64,000 nt of DNA from Dyella halodurans (GTDB lineage: Bacteria; Pseudomonadota; Gammaproteobacteria; Xanthomonadales; Rhodanobacteraceae). A program made the translations under genes and the position numbers. Below the pieces are notes generated by a model. That model saw only the letters and a list, made by a program, of their open reading frames with translations. It was not told where the DNA came from and ran no database searches. Shown here piece after piece: positions 17,575 to 29,494 of this stretch; the first letter of the stretch is position 1, and each line of letters begins with the position of its first letter. Location: assembly GCF_026283925.1 (NCBI RefSeq), contig NZ_JAPDPF010000001.1, positions 1-64,000 of the forward strand, in the 5' to 3' direction.

Positions 17575-18501
17575 ATGAGCAAGCCACAACTGCTGATCGA
17601 TACCGACCCCGGCGTGGATGACGCGCTGGCCATCCTGATGGCGCATGCCCACGCAGACGTCCTGGGGTTGACCATCGCGGCGGGCAACGTCGGTCTCGCG
17701 CATACCGTGCGCAATGCGCGAACCCTGGTCGATCTGGTGGGAACGCCGACGCCGGTCTTCGCGGGTTGCCCGACGCCACTGGTGCGCATGCCGGAAGAAG
17801 ATGCGGTGCACGTGCATGGCGTGGATGGCCTGGGTGATGTGGGCTTCGCGGAGCCGCAGGCGGTGGCGTCCGCCGAGCATGCCGCTCACGCCATCCTGCG
17901 GCTGACGCGCGAACATCCTGGCTTGACCCTGGTGGCGCTGGGGCCGTTGACCAATCTGGCGCTGGCCTTGCGCCTGGATCCCGCCTTGCCGCAACGCGTG
18001 ACGCGACTGGTCGTGATGGGCGGGGCGGTGACCGGCCAGGGCAACACCGGCAAGATCCCGGCCGAGTTCAATATCGGTTTCGATCCGGAAGCTGCGCACG
18101 TCGTCTTCGAAGCCTTCCCGATGTTCGACCTGGTCGACTGGGAAGCCACGCTGCGGCACGCCTTCATCGACGAAGACTTCGATGCCTGGCTGGCTGCGGG
18201 CGATAAACGCGCCGCATTCTTCGGGCAGGTATTCGGCACCGCGCGAGCCTTCAATCGCCAGCGCGGCCGTCGCGGCGTGATCGCGGCCGATGCGCTGGCC
18301 ATGGCCGTGGCACTCGATCCGGACATCGTGACGCGCAGTGAACAGCGGCATGTCGCGGTAGAATTGGACGGTCGCCTGACGCGCGGCGCGACGGTGGTCG
18401 ATTGGCTGGGGCGCCTGGGGCAGCCGGCGAATGCGCGCATCGTGATGGAAGTGGATCAGGCCCGTTTTGCCGCCATGGTCAGGCGGGCGCTGGGGGCCTG
18501 A
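17575..18501 (+). CDS. Inosine/uridine-preferring nucleoside hydrolase
   Basis: Calcium-dependent hydrolase that cleaves the N-glycosidic bond of ribonucleosides for purine/pyrimidine salvage. The metal-binding N-terminal motif DTDPGVDD is at residues 9-16, with LVALGPLTNLALAL, VVMGGAV and AEFNIGFDPEAAHVVF further on, and a C-terminal AADALAMAVAL carrying the last metal aspartate. 308 aa, normal. No signal peptide, so it acts in the cytoplasm. Substrate preference cannot be read from the sequence. Confidence 0.92.
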   Translation: MSKPQLLIDTDPGVDDALAILMAHAHADVLGLTIAAGNVGLAHTVRNARTLVDLVGTPTPVFAGCPTPLVRMPEEDAVHVHGVDGLGDVGFAEPQAVASAEHAAHAILRLTREHPGLTLVALGPLTNLALALRLDPALPQRVTRLVVMGGAVTGQGNTGKIPAEFNIGFDPEAAHVVFEAFPMFDLVDWEATLRHAFIDEDFDAWLAAGDKRAAFFGQVFGTARAFNRQRGRRGVIAADALAMAVALDPDIVTRSEQRHVAVELDGRLTRGATVVDWLGRLGQPANARIVMEVDQARFAAMVRRALGA

Positions 18502-18543
18502 ATCGCCTCGCGCCGGGCCCCCGGGCCCAAGTGATTGACCGAC

Positions 18544-18573
18544 TTGCCAATGAGCGAGGTTGGTCGATATAAT
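18544..18573 (+). promoter_or_regulatory. Sigma-70-type promoter for rpmE2
   Basis: TTGCCA at 18544-18549 and a perfect TATAAT at 18568-18573, spaced 18 bp, about 33 bp before the start codon at 18607. Confidence 0.7.
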
Positions 18574-18606
18574 GCCGCTCTTTTCACCCACCGCTTTGAG
18601 TCAGTC

Positions 18607-18852
18607 ATGAAGCCCGATACCCATCCGAATTACCGCCCGGTGGTGTTCCAGGACCTGTCGTCCGATTTCGCGTTCCTCACGCGCTCGACGATTGCCACCA
18701 AGGAAACCGTCAAGTGGGAAGACGGCAACGAGTACCCGCTGATCAAGGTGGATATCTCCAGCCAGTCCCATCCGTTCTACACCGGCAAGCAGAAGACGCT
18801 TGACGTTGGCGGTCGCGTCGACAAGTTCCGTCGCCGCTACGCGCAGAAGTAA
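18607..18852 (+). CDS. rpmE2: Type B 50S ribosomal protein L31
   Basis: Ribosomal protein L31 of the zinc-independent type. The 81-aa sequence [20 protein letters not shown] lacks all cysteines, so it has no CxxC zinc ribbon, and carries the type B blocks FLTRSTI and [11 protein letters not shown] type B protein in place of the zinc type usually spares zinc; no Zur operator was identified by eye. Single-gene unit with its own promoter and terminator. Confidence 0.95.
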   Translation: MKPDTHPNYRPVVFQDLSSDFAFLTRSTIATKETVKWEDGNEYPLIKVDISSQSHPFYTGKQKTLDVGGRVDKFRRRYAQK

Positions 18853-18910
18853 GAGCGCGCAAAGCATTGTCTGGGCACCGCGCTCGCGTGGTGCTGCACG
18901 GATAAGAAGC

Positions 18911-18944
18911 GCGGGGCGAGCCTAGGCTCGCCCCGTGTTTTTTT
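18911..18944 (+). terminator. Intrinsic terminator after rpmE2
   Basis: An 11-bp GC-rich stem (18912-18922 with 18925-18935, CGGGGCGAGCC/GGCTCGCCCCG) is followed by a run of seven T at 18938-18944. Confidence 0.9.
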
Positions 18945-18993
18945 GTGCTCGCAATCCGACCATTCGCTAGGGCATGCCCCCGGAACGTTGTGC

Positions 18994-18999
18994 GATAAT
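18994..18999 (+). promoter_or_regulatory. Extended -10 element of the gltA promoter
   Basis: TGCGATAAT at 18991-18999 is an extended -10 (TGN then GATAAT) without a clear -35, 108 bp upstream of the gltA start. Confidence 0.4.
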
Positions 19000-19107
19000 G
19001 GGCGCTGAGGTGTCGCAGTCAGTCCCCGAGGGCGACATCAACCCTACCTCGCCGGCCCTCGCGCTTTCGCGACGCGCCGACGATGACATTACGTGAAGGA
19101 GGTTTCC

Positions 19108-20403
<1,296 letters not shown>

Positions 20404-20430
20404 GCGCAGTCGGTATTGAGGTAAAGAAAA

Positions 20431-20460
20431 ACGCCCCGGTGGTTGCCGGGGCGTTTTTTT
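20431..20460 (+). terminator. Intrinsic terminator after gltA
   Basis: A 9-bp stem (ACGCCCCGG/CCGGGGCGT at 20431-20439 and 20446-20454) with a 6-base loop runs into a T tract ending at 20460. Confidence 0.92.
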
Positions 20461-20510
20461 GTGGATGTCTTACCGGCGCCAGGGTCGCCCATTCAAAACC
20501 GCGAGAACCC

Positions 20511-20537
20511 TGTAGGAGCGCACCCAGTGCGCGACCC
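20511..20537 (+). repeat. Solitary REP-like repeat copy
   Basis: Third copy of the unit with TAGGAGCGCACCCAGTGCGC found after recG, here in the short gap between gltA and the minus-strand gene ending at 20566. Confidence 0.8.
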
Positions 20538-20565
20538 AACGCGCCTCAACCCAACCTGCCTTCGT

Positions 20566-21240
20566 TCAGCGCAGCGCGGTCGAAAGCATCCGCTCGAAAT
20601 CATCTTCCTCGTCGCCCGTCGCCAACAGCTCCTCGACTGCGGCGAGCGGCGCGCGCCGCATGGGTTTCTCGTCGATGCGATCAAGCGGTGGCTGCCGCAG
20701 CGAGTCGAGCGGTAGTACGGTGATATCGAAGGGCAGGCCGTCGGCGGAGAACAGCAGCACCGGATATTCGGCTTGTTCATCACGGGTGGTGCGCAGGCGC
20801 CGGGTCTGCTGGGTCAGTGGCACGCCACGTTCCTGCAGGAACAGCACCACCGCTTCGGCGTGGTCGCTGAACACGTGCAGGCATACCGCCGAATGCGCGT
20901 CGGCGGTGCCATCGAGGACGGCGCCGACCAGGCGTGGTTCGAAGCGCTCGAGGAAGCGCATGGCCTCGGCCGCCGCCTCCCGTCGTTGCTGCAGCAGCTG
21001 CGGCTGGGTGTCGGCATGGAAGATGCGCTGGTGCTCGCGCAGCGCCTGTTCGATCTCGTTGTTGCGCGGCAGGGCCTGCGCATCGACGATGCCAAGCCGC
21101 TCGGCGGCCTTGATCTTGGCGTGGTGGAAGTCGCGGATGCCGTGTTCGCTCATCAGGCGCGCCGCCTCCTGGGCGACGCGCAGACGGTTGCGCTGAAGAC
21201 GATCCTGCGCGTGGATACGGTGATGTTCGCCTCGTGCCAT
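20566..21240 (-). CDS. Conserved uncharacterised protein, 224 aa
   Basis: Soluble protein with no signal peptide or membrane segment, not recognised with certainty. The N-terminal 75 residues are helical and charged (RLRVAQEAARLMSEHGIRDF, then HHAKIKAAERLGI), which looks like a DNA/RNA-binding or helical-bundle module. Residues about 105-145 (LVGAVLDGTADAHSAVCLHV and on) look like a small alpha/beta domain. The acidic C-terminus ends EEDDFERMLST. It is probably conserved in Xanthomonadales, judging from the ordered pattern. Convergent with gltA and 88 bp downstream of mrcA. A nucleotidyltransferase-like fold is possible but unproven. Confidence 0.7.
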   Translation of the reverse strand: MARGEHHRIHAQDRLQRNRLRVAQEAARLMSEHGIRDFHHAKIKAAERLGIVDAQALPRNNEIEQALREHQRIFHADTQPQLLQQRREAAAEAMRFLERFEPRLVGAVLDGTADAHSAVCLHVFSDHAEAVVLFLQERGVPLTQQTRRLRTTRDEQAEYPVLLFSADGLPFDITVLPLDSLRQPPLDRIDEKPMRRAPLAAVEELLATGDEEDDFERMLSTALR

Positions 21241-21328
21241 GCCCCTTTCCTCCGGCGAAGCTGGCGTTCGCTTCCGCGAACGCGGGCGGCAGGACGGGCC
21301 AGTGTGGTCGGAACCCGGCTGCCGACGA

Positions 21329-23866
21329 TTAGAAGATGTCGTAGGCGTGCTGCTGGTCCTGATCCTCCTGCTGCTGGTTGGCCTGGTTGCGCAGGCGATC
21401 CACGTCTTCCACCTTGAAAAACTCGGGCATGCTGTTCGGCGCGCCCGCGCCGGCCGGCAAGCCGCTGGCGCGGTCTATCTGCACCGTACTGATACCGGGC
21501 GGCATCGGCAAGATGCTCGAGGGAGCGTCCTTCAGCACCGCTCCCATATAGGACATCCAGATCGGCAGGGCGGCCTTGGCGCCGAACTCACCCTTGCCGA
21601 GCGAGCTGAAGTCGTCGAAGCCCACCCACACGGTGGTGACCAGGTTGGCATTGAAGCCGGCAAACCAGGCGTCGCGATGGTCATTGGTCGAGCCCGTCTT
21701 GCCGGCCAGGTCGTCGCGTCCCAGCGCCATGGCGGCCGCGCCCGTGCCTCGCTTGATCACATCCTGCATCAGCGAAGTGACCAGGAAGTCGTTGCGCACG
21801 TCGATGACCTGGGGCGCGAGCACCGGGGCGTGCACACCCTCACCATGTGCATCTGCCGGGAGCACGGCGTCACCCACGCCAGCGACACTGCCGGAAGTGC
21901 CGGGCGCGCCGGCCGAGCTGCTGCCGGCCACGGCATTGCTTGGGCTGGCGGTGGCGCTGCTCGCCGGCGGCGGGCCGGGCGGGCGGGTATCCAGCAGGCG
22001 CTCGGCGCAGGTGCGGCAGGCGCGCGCCGGGTTCGCCTGGTAGACCGGCTTGCCGTCGCGGTCGGTGATCTCGCTGATGAAGTAAGGCGTCACCAGGTAA
22101 CCACCGTTGGCGAATACGGCATAGCCGCGGGCCATGGTCATCGGCGACACCGAGGCGGTGCCCAGCGCCATCGACAGGTTGCCGGGCAGCGAGTCGAGGG
22201 TGAAACCGAAGCGAGTGATGTAATCGCGCGCAAAGCGCACGCCGATGGCGTCGAGCAGGCGCACCGAGACCAGGTTCTTGGACTGGACCAGGGCCTCACG
22301 CAGGCGGATCGGGCCGTCGAACTTGTCGTCGTCGTTGGACGGCGTCCACAGGCCGCCCGGTCGCGAGGGATCGGGCAGGGCGAGCGGCGCGTCATTGACG
22401 ATCGATGCCGGGGTAAAGCCGCGCTCGAAGGCGGCCGAGTAGATGAACGGCTTGAAGCTCGAGCCCGGCTGGCGGGCCGCCATCACGGCGCGGTTGAACT
22501 TGCTGCGCAGGAAGTTGAAGCCGCCGACCAGTGCCTGCAGCGCGCCATCTTCCGGATTGACCGAGACCAGGGCGCCCTGGGCGGCCGGGATCTGGGTCAG
22601 CTGCCATTGACCCTTCTCATCGCGAAACAGGCGCACGATGTCGCCGCGCTTGAGTACGCTGGACACGCTCTTCGGGGCGGTGCCGACACGGGTGTCACTG
22701 ATATAGGGATGGGCCCAGTCCATCGCTTCCAGTCCCAGCTTCACGGTTTCGCGGTTGGGTAGGAAAATGCTGGCCTCGGTGGCCGATACCGCGGTGACGA
22801 GGCCCGGATCCATGCCGGAGATATCGGTGTAGCCGGCCAGGGCCCGGTCAAAGTCCTCTGCGCTGGCGTCGGCAGCCAGGTCTTGATGGGCTTCGGGTCC
22901 GCGCCAGCCGTGGCGATGGTCGTATTCAACCAGGCCCGAGCGCATGGCGTTCACGGCGGCCTGTTGGCGGTCGCTCTGCAAGGTGGTTTTCACCACATAG
23001 CCTTCGGTGAGTGCGTCATTGCCCAGGCGGTCCAGCACCTGCAGACGCACCATTTCGGCCAGATAGGGCGCATCGAGCTCGATCGCCGGCTCATGCGGGG
23101 CGGCGTCGTTTGGCTCGGCAATCGCCTGTTCGTACTCCGCCTTGCTGATATATCGGTTTTCCAGCATCTGGCCGAGCACCCAGTTGCGGCGGGCCAGGAT
23201 GCGCTTGGGGTTGTTGAGCGGATTGACTACCGAGGGCAGCTGGAAGGTCGAGGCCAGCGTGGCGGCTTCGGCAATGGTCAGCTGGTCCAGGGTCTTGCCA
23301 TAGTAAAAGGACGCCGCTGCAGCCACGCCATAGGAGCGGTGACCCAGGAACATCTTGTTGAGATAGAGCTCCAGGATCTGGTCCTTGGTCAGCTCGCTCT
23401 CCATGCGCAACGCGATGAAGATTTCGGTCAGCTTGCGCGAATACAGCTTCTCGGGACTCAGGAAGAAGTTGCGCGCGACCTGCTGGGTAATCGTCGATCC
23501 GCCCGGTCCCTTATCGCCACCCGACACGATGACGTGCCAGCCGGCGCGGGCAATACCGTGCCAGTCGACGCCCGGATGGTTGTAGAAGCTCGCGTCCTCG
23601 GCGGCCAGCACGGCATGCTTGAGGCGCTCGGGCACGTCGGCGATGGCGATCGGGATGCGCCGCGTCTCACCGAAGCTTGCGATTAGCTTTCCATCGGCAC
23701 TGAGCACACGCAGGGGTACCTGCATATGGTAGTCCTTGAGCACGGCTACCGAGGGCAGGCGGGGGGAGATAAGCCAGTACGCCACCCCCACGGCCGCAAC
23801 GCCCAGCAGTAACCCGGTAAAGGCCAGAACGAGGATCCAGCGTACCAACCGCTTGAGAATTTGCAT
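21329..23866 (-). CDS. mrcA: Penicillin-binding protein 1A (bifunctional)
   Basis: Class A PBP that polymerises and crosslinks peptidoglycan. One N-terminal membrane helix (LVRWILVLAFTGLLLGVAAV) anchors it. The glycosyltransferase-51 domain has the catalytic EDASFYNHPGVDW, GGSTITQQVARN and ELYLNKMFLG. An OB-like insertion follows, then the transpeptidase with SSFK (PGSSFKPFIYSA), SKN (VQSKNLVSVR) and KTG (AGKTGSTNDHRDAWF). A Pro/Ser/Ala-rich insert (about 21828-22005) sits between the SKN and KTG motifs. The frame extends to 23890; 23866 gives the usual MQILKRLVRW start. 845 aa. Divergent from pilM, as in Pseudomonas and Xanthomonas. Confidence 0.94.
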   Translation of the reverse strand: MQILKRLVRWILVLAFTGLLLGVAAVGVAYWLISPRLPSVAVLKDYHMQVPLRVLSADGKLIASFGETRRIPIAIADVPERLKHAVLAAEDASFYNHPGVDWHGIARAGWHVIVSGGDKGPGGSTITQQVARNFFLSPEKLYSRKLTEIFIALRMESELTKDQILELYLNKMFLGHRSYGVAAAASFYYGKTLDQLTIAEAATLASTFQLPSVVNPLNNPKRILARRNWVLGQMLENRYISKAEYEQAIAEPNDAAPHEPAIELDAPYLAEMVRLQVLDRLGNDALTEGYVVKTTLQSDRQQAAVNAMRSGLVEYDHRHGWRGPEAHQDLAADASAEDFDRALAGYTDISGMDPGLVTAVSATEASIFLPNRETVKLGLEAMDWAHPYISDTRVGTAPKSVSSVLKRGDIVRLFRDEKGQWQLTQIPAAQGALVSVNPEDGALQALVGGFNFLRSKFNRAVMAARQPGSSFKPFIYSAAFERGFTPASIVNDAPLALPDPSRPGGLWTPSNDDDKFDGPIRLREALVQSKNLVSVRLLDAIGVRFARDYITRFGFTLDSLPGNLSMALGTASVSPMTMARGYAVFANGGYLVTPYFISEITDRDGKPVYQANPARACRTCAERLLDTRPPGPPPASSATASPSNAVAGSSSAGAPGTSGSVAGVGDAVLPADAHGEGVHAPVLAPQVIDVRNDFLVTSLMQDVIKRGTGAAAMALGRDDLAGKTGSTNDHRDAWFAGFNANLVTTVWVGFDDFSSLGKGEFGAKAALPIWMSYMGAVLKDAPSSILPMPPGISTVQIDRASGLPAGAGAPNSMPEFFKVEDVDRLRNQANQQQEDQDQQHAYDIF

Positions 23867-24031
23867 GATGTGGGTATTTGCGAGACGCAAGTCAAAACAA
23901 GACAGAGTATAGATGTTGCAGTATCCACGACATGAATCGAGTGCGTCTCAGCTAAGACAGGCCAATCGATGCTCTTGATCCAAGGTGTGCGTACCATCAC
24001 GCGAATGTGTCGAGAAAAAGCTCGTAGGCCA

Positions 24032-25173
<1,142 letters not shown>

Positions 25174-25174
<1 letters not shown>

Positions 25175-25926
25175 TGGCACATATCAACCTACTTCCGTGG
25201 CGCGCAGAGCGCCGCAAGCAGCGAGAGCGCGAGTTCTTCCTGCAGCTAGGTGCTGCCCTGGTGGCGGCGATCCTGGTGCTGATGCTGTGGTCATTCTGGA
25301 TGGGCGAGCGCGTCGACAACCAGAACGACCGCAACGCCTATTTGCAGGGCGAGATCAAGCAGCTGGACGAGCGCATCGTCAAGATCAAGGATCTGGAGAA
25401 GGTGCGTGAGCGACTGCTGGCGCGCAAGCAGATCATCGAGCAACTGCAGGCCAATCGCTCGCAGATGGTGCATCTGTTCGATGAGCTGGTAAGGACGATT
25501 CCGGCCAGCGCGCGCCTGGGTGGCCTCAAGCAAAGCGGTGACTCGCTGACCCTCGACGGTGTCGCGCAGTCCAATGCCAGCGTGGCGGAGTACATGCGCA
25601 ATATCGAGGCTTCGCCGTGGATGGGGCATGCCGATCTGCGCAAGACCGAGAACACGCACGCTGGCGACACGCGGATGCCCTATAACTTCGGGCTGGACGT
25701 CGCGCTGAGCCGACCCAAGTCCGACGAGAACGGTGAAGTCTCCGACGACGATCAGGCGCCCATCCTGCCAACCGCCAAGCCCGCAGCGGCGGCTGGCGCC
25801 ACGGCTACGCCAGCGGCTCCTGCTCCGGCCGCAGCCACCCAGCCAAGCAAGCCGGCGGCGGCGAGCAGTGTCTCCGCGGGGGCCAAGCCCACGAGCCCGG
25901 CAGGTAATGGAGGAGCCAAGTCATGA
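25174..25926 (+). CDS. pilN: Type IV pilus inner-membrane protein PilN
   Basis: Bitopic protein whose cytoplasmic N-terminus docks in PilM: INLLPWR at residues 4-10 is the conserved PilM-binding motif. One membrane helix (about residues 24-44) is followed by a coiled coil and the ferredoxin-like periplasmic domain that pairs with PilO. The protein ends in an Ala/Pro/Ser-rich tail of about 60 residues (from about 190) that makes it longer (250 aa) than the usual 180-200; the tail is probably disordered. Overlaps pilO by 4 bp. Confidence 0.94.
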
Positions 25927-26639
25927 AGTTCCTCAGCGACCTGCAAAACCTAGATCGCAACAATATTGGCGGCTGGCCGCAGTCGATCAAGGTGTTCTTT
26001 ACCGCCTTGGTATTCGTCGTGGTGGTGTTCCTGGGCTGGTACCTGTACGTCAGCGACCAGCAGACGACGCTCGAACAGCTGGTAGGCAAGGAAGACCAGC
26101 TCAAGCAGGAGTTCTCGCAGAAGCAGGCCAAGTCGGTCAATCTCGAGGCTTTGCAGCAGCAGCTCGACGAGATGCAGGACATGCTGCGCCAGTTGCTGCG
26201 CCAGCTGCCCAGCAAGACCGAAATGCCGGAACTGCTGGTTGATATTTCCCAGACCGCGCTGTCGGCAGGCCTGGAAACCGAGCTGTTCCAGCCGGGACCG
26301 GAGTCGCCGAAGGACTTCTACGCGGAGAAGCCGATCACGCTGCGCATGGTGGGTACGTATCACCAGTTCGGCACCTTTATCAGTGGCGTGGCATCGCTGC
26401 CGCGCGTGGTGATCCTGACCCTGCACGACGTGTCGCTGACGCCGAAGAATGCGCCCGCCGCCGCCGGCAAGCCAGGCGCGCCCGCCAGCGCGGCACCTCC
26501 GGGTGGCTTGCTTGTGCTGCAAGGCACGGTAAAGACCTATCGCTATCTGGAAGATGACGAGAGTGCCGAGGCCAAGGCAGCCAATGCCAAGTCAGCCGGG
26601 GGCAAAACACAGGCTGCTAAGACTGGGGGGCAGAAATGA
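25923..26639 (+). CDS. pilO: Type IV pilus inner-membrane protein PilO
   Basis: Partner of PilN; one membrane helix (about residues 19-41), a coiled coil (KEDQLKQEFSQKQAKSVNLE) and a ferredoxin-like periplasmic domain (PGPESPKDFYAEKPITLRMV is a conserved PilO block). The C-terminus is Ala/Lys-rich. 238 aa. Overlaps pilN and pilP by 4 bp each, so the operon is tightly coupled. Confidence 0.94.
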   Translation: MKFLSDLQNLDRNNIGGWPQSIKVFFTALVFVVVVFLGWYLYVSDQQTTLEQLVGKEDQLKQEFSQKQAKSVNLEALQQQLDEMQDMLRQLLRQLPSKTEMPELLVDISQTALSAGLETELFQPGPESPKDFYAEKPITLRMVGTYHQFGTFISGVASLPRVVILTLHDVSLTPKNAPAAAGKPGAPASAAPPGGLLVLQGTVKTYRYLEDDESAEAKAANAKSAGGKTQAAKTGGQK

Positions 26640-27178
26640 GCAAGTTGACTGCCATCCGGTCCGTCCGGGCGACGCGCGTGCTGCTGGTGCTCGGTGCCTT
26701 GCTGGTGCTCGCCGGTTGCACCCGCGGTACCTCCGATCTGCGCGACTGGGTCGACCAGGAAAAGCACAAGAAGGGAGCGCCGATTCCGCCGCTGCCCGTC
26801 ATCAAGACCTTCGAAACCTTTCAGTACAACGATCAGGGTCGCCGTGATCCGTTCAGTCCGAGCACGGTCGAGCTGCAGCAAAACAACGCCAACAGCGGCC
26901 CGCGCCCGGACGAGAACCGTTCCAAGGAGCCGTTGGAAATGTTTGCGCTGGACAGCCTGAAGATGGTCGGCACGGTGGGAGGGGGCACGGGCATGGAAGT
27001 GCTCGTGAAGGATCCCGGTGGGGTGATTCACCGTGTCCATCGCAACGAATACATGGGCCAGAACTACGGTCGGATCACCGCCATCAGCGATGACCATATC
27101 GACCTGGTAGAGCTGGTTTCCAACGGAAATGGTGGCTGGATGGAACGTCCTGCCAGCATCGCGCTCAGCGAGAAATGA
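26636..27178 (+). CDS. pilP: Type IV pilus lipoprotein PilP
   Basis: Inner-membrane lipoprotein that links PilN/PilO to the PilQ secretin. Lipobox LVLAGC near residue 28. The HR domain has the family blocks FQYNDQGRRDPFSPS, LEMFALDSLKMVGTV and VHRVHRNEYMGQNYGRI. 180 aa, typical. It overlaps pilQ if the pilQ start at 27175 is used. Confidence 0.94.
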   Translation: MSKLTAIRSVRATRVLLVLGALLVLAGCTRGTSDLRDWVDQEKHKKGAPIPPLPVIKTFETFQYNDQGRRDPFSPSTVELQQNNANSGPRPDENRSKEPLEMFALDSLKMVGTVGGGTGMEVLVKDPGGVIHRVHRNEYMGQNYGRITAISDDHIDLVELVSNGNGGWMERPASIALSEK

Positions 27179-27198
27179 GAAATACAGGGGCTGATGCA

Positions 27199-29472
27199 AT
27201 GACCAACCAAATCAAACCTGTTCGGGGCCGTGTCATGCGCCAGGCAAGCCGCTTTGTGATCGTGGGCCTGCTGACGCTCGGTGCCGCCTGGTCGAACGTG
27301 GCCGCTGCCGCCACCAGTACCCTGAAGGAGATCAGCTACGACATGCTGCCGGGTGGCCGCGTCGAGCTGCATCTCAACTTCGCGCAAGGGCCGGTGCCGG
27401 AGCCTAAGATCTTCACCACCGGCAACCCGCCGCGCATCGCTGTCGACTTCGCCGACACCGACAACGCGGCACCGCGCCATATCGATATCAACAAGGGTTC
27501 CACCACCGGCGTGTCCGCCGTGTCGGCCGGGGGGCGTACCCGCGTCGTGGTGGAATTGGTGCGCGAATCGACTTATCGCTCGCGCGTCGAGGGCAATAGC
27601 CTCGTACTGACCGTGAATAACGGTACGGAGGCGGCTACCACCACGACCGCAGCCACCATCGATCCGTCCAAGGCGCTGCCGTCGGCGATGAATGGACCCT
27701 CGGTGTCGAATATCGACTTCCGTCGCGGCCCGAACGGCGAAGGCCGCATCCTGATCGACTTCAGCGGCGCGGGCGCCAATGCCGACATGAAGACCCAGGG
27801 TGACAAGGTGGTGGTCGAACTCGGCCAGGTGACCTTGCCGTCCAACCTCGCGCAACGGCTGGATGTGCTCGACTTCGCCACGCCCGTGCAGTCCATCGTG
27901 ACCAAGGCCGGTGTGCGCGGCGGTGCGCGCATGGAGATCGCCGTGAAGGGCCCGATCGATGCATCGGCCTACCAGAGCGGCAACCAGTACGTGGTCGAGA
28001 TTGCGGCCAAGAAGAAGGATCCGAAGGCTGCGGACGGCAAGCTGGCCAAGGGTCAGGACCCCGTCTACAACGGCAATCGCGTCACTTTCAACTTCCAGGA
28101 CATCCCGGTGCGCTCGGCCCTGCAATTGCTCGCCGACATCTCGGGCCTGAACCTGGTGGCGTCCGACACGGTGGGTGGCAGCGTCACGCTGCGGCTGGTC
28201 AACGTGCCATGGGACCAGGCGCTCGATGTGGTGCTGCGCGCCAAGAGCCTGGACAAGCGCCGCAACGGCAATGTGATCTGGATTGCGCCGCAGGAGGAGC
28301 TGGCCAAGTACGAGCAGAACATTGCCGATGCCCGCCTGAAGGCGGAAGACAATGCCGAGCTGGTCACCGACTATGTGCCGATCAGCTATGGCAAGGCCAA
28401 GGACATCGCCAAGCTCCTGACCACCGGCAGCATGCAGTCTGGTAGCGGTGGCGGTGGCAGCAGCGGTAGTACATCGCACGGCTTCCTGTCCTCGCGCGGC
28501 AGCGTCTCGTTCGACGAGCGCACCAATACCCTGCTGATCAACGACAACCCGCAGAAGATCCGTGAGCTGCGTGAGCTGATCGCCGTGCTCGACAAGCCGG
28601 TGCAGCAGGTGCTGATCGAGTCGCGCATCGTGATCGCCACCGACAACTTCACCCGTGACCTCGGCGTGAAGTGGGGCGTGCAGGCCACTCGCACTCTTCC
28701 AGGCGGCAATGTAATTTCGACCAATCCGACGGGTGACGGCGCCGTTTCCTTGGCTCAAAGCCAGCACAATGCCAATGTCACCAATGCGGTCAATGCGGCC
28801 AACTGTCTGCTGACCCCCTGTACCACCGTGCCGACACCACCGACGGTCACCTACCCGGGTGGTTCGAACGTCAACCTGCCCGTGACCAGTCCTGCCGGCT
28901 CGCTCGGCCTGGCGATCCTGGGCAAGAACTTCCTGGTCGACCTGGAGCTTTCGGCTGCCCAGACCGAGGGACGTGGCGAGGTCATCTCCAGTCCTCGCGT
29001 GATCACCTCCAACCAGCAGGAGGCGGTGATTCGCCAGGGTCAGGAAATCGGCTATGTGACGTTCCAGAACAGCGCCACCGGTGCGGCCGGTAGTGGCACC
29101 GCGACGGTGCAGTTCAAGGACGCCGTGCTGGAGCTGAAGGTGACGCCGACCATCACGGCCGACAATCGTGTCTACCTGATGATCAACGTGAAGAAGGACG
29201 CACTGAACTCGTTCATCACCGTGCCCGGCAGCGGCCAGGTTCCGCAGATCGACACCCGCGAAATCAATACATCGGTGCTGGTGGACAACGGTCAGACCGT
29301 GGTGCTCGGTGGCATCTATGAAATCACCAAGCAGAACACCGCGACCAAGGTGCCTGGGCTGGGCGATATCCCGGGTATCGGCTTCCTGTTCCGCAGCACC
29401 TCGCGTGAAAGCGACAAGGCGGAGCTGTTGATCTTCGTGACGCCGCGCATCCTCAGCGATAGCCTGCAATAA
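27199..29472 (+). CDS. pilQ: Type IV pilus secretin PilQ
   Basis: Outer-membrane secretin through which the pilus passes. Signal peptide (FVIVGLLTLGAAWSNVAAAA), two AMIN domains (about residues 45-240) that bind peptidoglycan, the secretin N domains (NRVTFNFQDIPVRSALQLLA and on), and the C-terminal secretin domain (VISSPRVITSNQQEAVIRQG, PGLGDIPGIGFLFRS). A Gly/Ser linker (SGSGGGGSSGS) lies in the N1 region. ATG at 27199 follows AGGGG at 8 bp; the upstream ATG at 27175 overlaps pilP and is an alternative. Last gene of pilMNOPQ, followed by a terminator. Confidence 0.95.
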   Translation: MTNQIKPVRGRVMRQASRFVIVGLLTLGAAWSNVAAAATSTLKEISYDMLPGGRVELHLNFAQGPVPEPKIFTTGNPPRIAVDFADTDNAAPRHIDINKGSTTGVSAVSAGGRTRVVVELVRESTYRSRVEGNSLVLTVNNGTEAATTTTAATIDPSKALPSAMNGPSVSNIDFRRGPNGEGRILIDFSGAGANADMKTQGDKVVVELGQVTLPSNLAQRLDVLDFATPVQSIVTKAGVRGGARMEIAVKGPIDASAYQSGNQYVVEIAAKKKDPKAADGKLAKGQDPVYNGNRVTFNFQDIPVRSALQLLADISGLNLVASDTVGGSVTLRLVNVPWDQALDVVLRAKSLDKRRNGNVIWIAPQEELAKYEQNIADARLKAEDNAELVTDYVPISYGKAKDIAKLLTTGSMQSGSGGGGSSGSTSHGFLSSRGSVSFDERTNTLLINDNPQKIRELRELIAVLDKPVQQVLIESRIVIATDNFTRDLGVKWGVQATRTLPGGNVISTNPTGDGAVSLAQSQHNANVTNAVNAANCLLTPCTTVPTPPTVTYPGGSNVNLPVTSPAGSLGLAILGKNFLVDLELSAAQTEGRGEVISSPRVITSNQQEAVIRQGQEIGYVTFQNSATGAAGSGTATVQFKDAVLELKVTPTITADNRVYLMINVKKDALNSFITVPGSGQVPQIDTREINTSVLVDNGQTVVLGGIYEITKQNTATKVPGLGDIPGIGFLFRSTSRESDKAELLIFVTPRILSDSLQ

Positions 29473-29494
29473 GCGCGGTTACATGGCGATTCGG

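Noticed and set aside
27064-29469. 801-aa open frame antisense to pilQ
   Set aside because: Mirror of pilQ codon bias in GC-rich DNA: it is His/Arg/Gly-rich with no domain, and pilQ on the other strand is unmistakable.
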